Part shown: piece after piece, positions 3,744 through 5,013 of the stretch
Layout: every line of letters starts with the position of its first letter
Numbering within the stretch: the stretch's first letter is position 1
Translations under genes and position numbers: made by a program
DNA from: Oscillospiraceae bacterium
GTDB lineage: Bacteria > Bacillota > Clostridia > Oscillospirales > Ruminococcaceae
Direction of reading: 5' to 3'
Assembly (NCBI GenBank): GCA_031285945.1
Contig: JAITVF010000224.1
Span: 1 to 5,013, forward strand
DNA length: 5,013 nt
Notes under the pieces: generated by a model
What the model was told of the DNA's origin: nothing
Seen by the model: the letters and a program-made list of their open reading frames with translations, nothing else
The model's database searches: none

Positions 3744-5013
3744 ATGTCGAAGCTGGTAATCGTGGAATCGCCCGCCAAGGCAAAGACCATTCAAAAATAT
3801 CTGGGGAATGGGTACGAGGTTCTTGCCTCCAACGGCCATATCCGCGACCTGCCCAAATCAAAACTGGGCGTGGACACCGAAAACGGCTTTGTACCCCAAT
3901 ACACAGATATCAAGGGTAAGGAAACCCTTATAAAATCCCTTAAGAAGGAAGCTAAAAAGAGCGAGCAGGTTTACCTCGCGACCGACCCGGACCGAGAGGG
4001 GGAAGCGATTTCGTGGCATCTCGCCAATATAATAGGCCTCGATATGAGCGACCCCAACCGGGTAACCTTTAACGAGATAACAAAAACCGGCGTAAGGGAC
4101 GGGATGGACAACCCGAGGAGGATAGACCAGGATCTCGTAAACGCGCAGCAGGCCAGAAGGATACTTGACAGGATAGTGGGCTACAAGCTTTCGCCATTTT
4201 TGTGGCGCAAGGTGCGTAAGGGCCTTTCCGCCGGGCGGGTGCAGAGCGTGGCCGTCCGTATGATCGTGGACCGCGAGGAGGAAATAAGAGGCTTTAAAAG
4301 CGAGGAATACTGGACCGTAGACGCTATGCTCGCCCGCAAGGGGGAAGGCAAAAGGAAGGAAAAGCCCTTTGCCGCAAAGCTTCACTCATACAAGGGCAAA
4401 AAGCTGGCGGTAAAAACCGGCGGGGAAGCGAACGAGATCCTCACGGCGGTAAGGGATAAGAACTTCGTTATAAACGAGGTCAAAAAGAGCGTCCGCAAAA
4501 AGAGCCCCTCGCCCCCCTTTATAACCTCTACCCTCCAGCAGGAGGCGTCACGCAAGCTGGGCTTTCAGGCCAGGCGGACCATGAAAGCAGCCCAGGAGCT
4601 ATACGAAGGGGTAGAGGTAGAGGGCCTGGGCGCGGTAGGCCTTATCACCTATATGAGGACAGACTCGCTGCGCGTCTCGGCCGAGGCCCTTTCGGAGGCC
4701 GTTAGCTATATCGAAAAAACCTGGGGCAAAGAGTATCTCCCCCCCTCGCCCCGCGTATATAAATCCAAAAAGAGCGCTCAGGACGCCCACGAGTGCGTCA
4801 GGCCAAGCACACCTTCCCTCTCACCCGAGCGGGTGAAAAAGAGCCTTTCCGCCGACCAGTACAAGCTCTATAAGCTTATATGGGAGCGGTTCATAGCAAG
4901 CCAGATGCGCGACGCGCTTTTAGACGCCGTTTCGGTTAAGATCGCCGCCGGAGACTACGGCTTTACGGCCTCGGGCTTCTCTGTAAAGTTTGACGGCTAC
5001 ACCGTCCTCTACG
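3744..5013 (+). CDS. topA: DNA topoisomerase I (type IA), 3' truncated by window
   Basis: Topoisomerase I cuts one DNA strand through a tyrosine link and relaxes negative supercoils, balancing gyrase. The first 423 codons are visible and open; the family is usually about 690 residues or more, so the last part of the core and any C-terminal zinc-finger or DNA-binding repeats lie outside. The TOPRIM domain (about 2-115) has 'IVESPAKAKTI' with Glu8, 'NGHIRDLP' (30-37) and the metal-binding 'TDPDREGEAISWH' (Asp81, Asp83, Glu85). The central region contains 'VNAQQARRILDRIVGYKLSP' (132-151) and 'LSAGRVQSVA' (161-170). The active-site tyrosine is Tyr303 in 'GLITYMRTDSLRVS'. 'AQDAHECVRPS' (345-355) matches the conserved 'AQEAHEAIRPT' with mild changes. 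A GGAGGAA ribosome binding site (3727-3733) is 10 nt before the ATG, and no terminator separates it from dprA. Confidence 0.97.
   Translation, partial: MSKLVIVESPAKAKTIQKYLGNGYEVLASNGHIRDLPKSKLGVDTENGFVPQYTDIKGKETLIKSLKKEAKKSEQVYLATDPDREGEAISWHLANIIGLDMSDPNRVTFNEITKTGVRDGMDNPRRIDQDLVNAQQARRILDRIVGYKLSPFLWRKVRKGLSAGRVQSVAVRMIVDREEEIRGFKSEEYWTVDAMLARKGEGKRKEKPFAAKLHSYKGKKLAVKTGGEANEILTAVRDKNFVINEVKKSVRKKSPSPPFITSTLQQEASRKLGFQARRTMKAAQELYEGVEVEGLGAVGLITYMRTDSLRVSAEALSEAVSYIEKTWGKEYLPPSPRVYKSKKSAQDAHECVRPSTPSLSPERVKKSLSADQYKLYKLIWERFIASQMRDALLDAVSVKIAAGDYGFTASGFSVKFDGYTVLY

Noticed and set aside
3858..4385. Open frame of 175 codons on the - strand inside topA
   Set aside because: It lies opposite a clearly conserved topoisomerase coding region, including its TOPRIM motif. 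It is a shadow of the real gene.
5013..5013. topA as a truncated pseudogene
   Set aside because: The frame is open to the last base and all visible catalytic motifs are intact. The gene is simply cut by the window edge.

Overview
The window is a bacterial housekeeping locus. Its gene order and signals point to a moderately GC-rich member of the Firmicutes, probably class Clostridia (an Oscillospiraceae/Ruminococcaceae-like organism is my guess). The reasons are strong GGAGG-type ribosome binding sites before most genes, an infC-rpmI-rplT operon preceded by a transcription-attenuation leader of the Firmicute L20 type, and a dprA-topA pair. All complete genes are on the + strand and look intact.

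Layout. Positions 1-119 look like the end of an insertion sequence: the first 16 codons of a leftward transposase resembling the ISAs1 family start at 48 on the - strand and run off the window. A near-consensus sigma-70/sigma-A promoter (139-167) follows, then an untranslated leader of about 185 nt with a mutually exclusive antiterminator and terminator. infC (IF3) starts at an AUC codon at 360. A structured 124-nt gap separates it from rpmI (L35, 1015-1224), followed by rplT (L20, 1265-1618) and an intrinsic terminator (1631-1665). The second cluster is a TrmH/SpoU-family RNA methyltransferase (1698-2501), dprA (2506-3711) and the first 423 codons of topA (from 3744), with gaps of 4 and 32 nt, so probably one transcript.

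How the parts work together. The first operon supplies an initiation factor and two 50S proteins. L20 is expected to repress its own operon by favouring the leader terminator, while IF3 can limit its own synthesis through its non-AUG start codon. The second cluster joins an RNA-modifying enzyme with two DNA-handling proteins: DprA loads RecA on incoming single-stranded DNA, and topoisomerase I relaxes negative supercoils.

I see no previously undescribed multi-gene system here. The points most worth a second look are the regulatory RNA before infC, the transposable element next to the infC promoter, the structured infC-rpmI gap, and an altered SAM-site motif in the methyltransferase.
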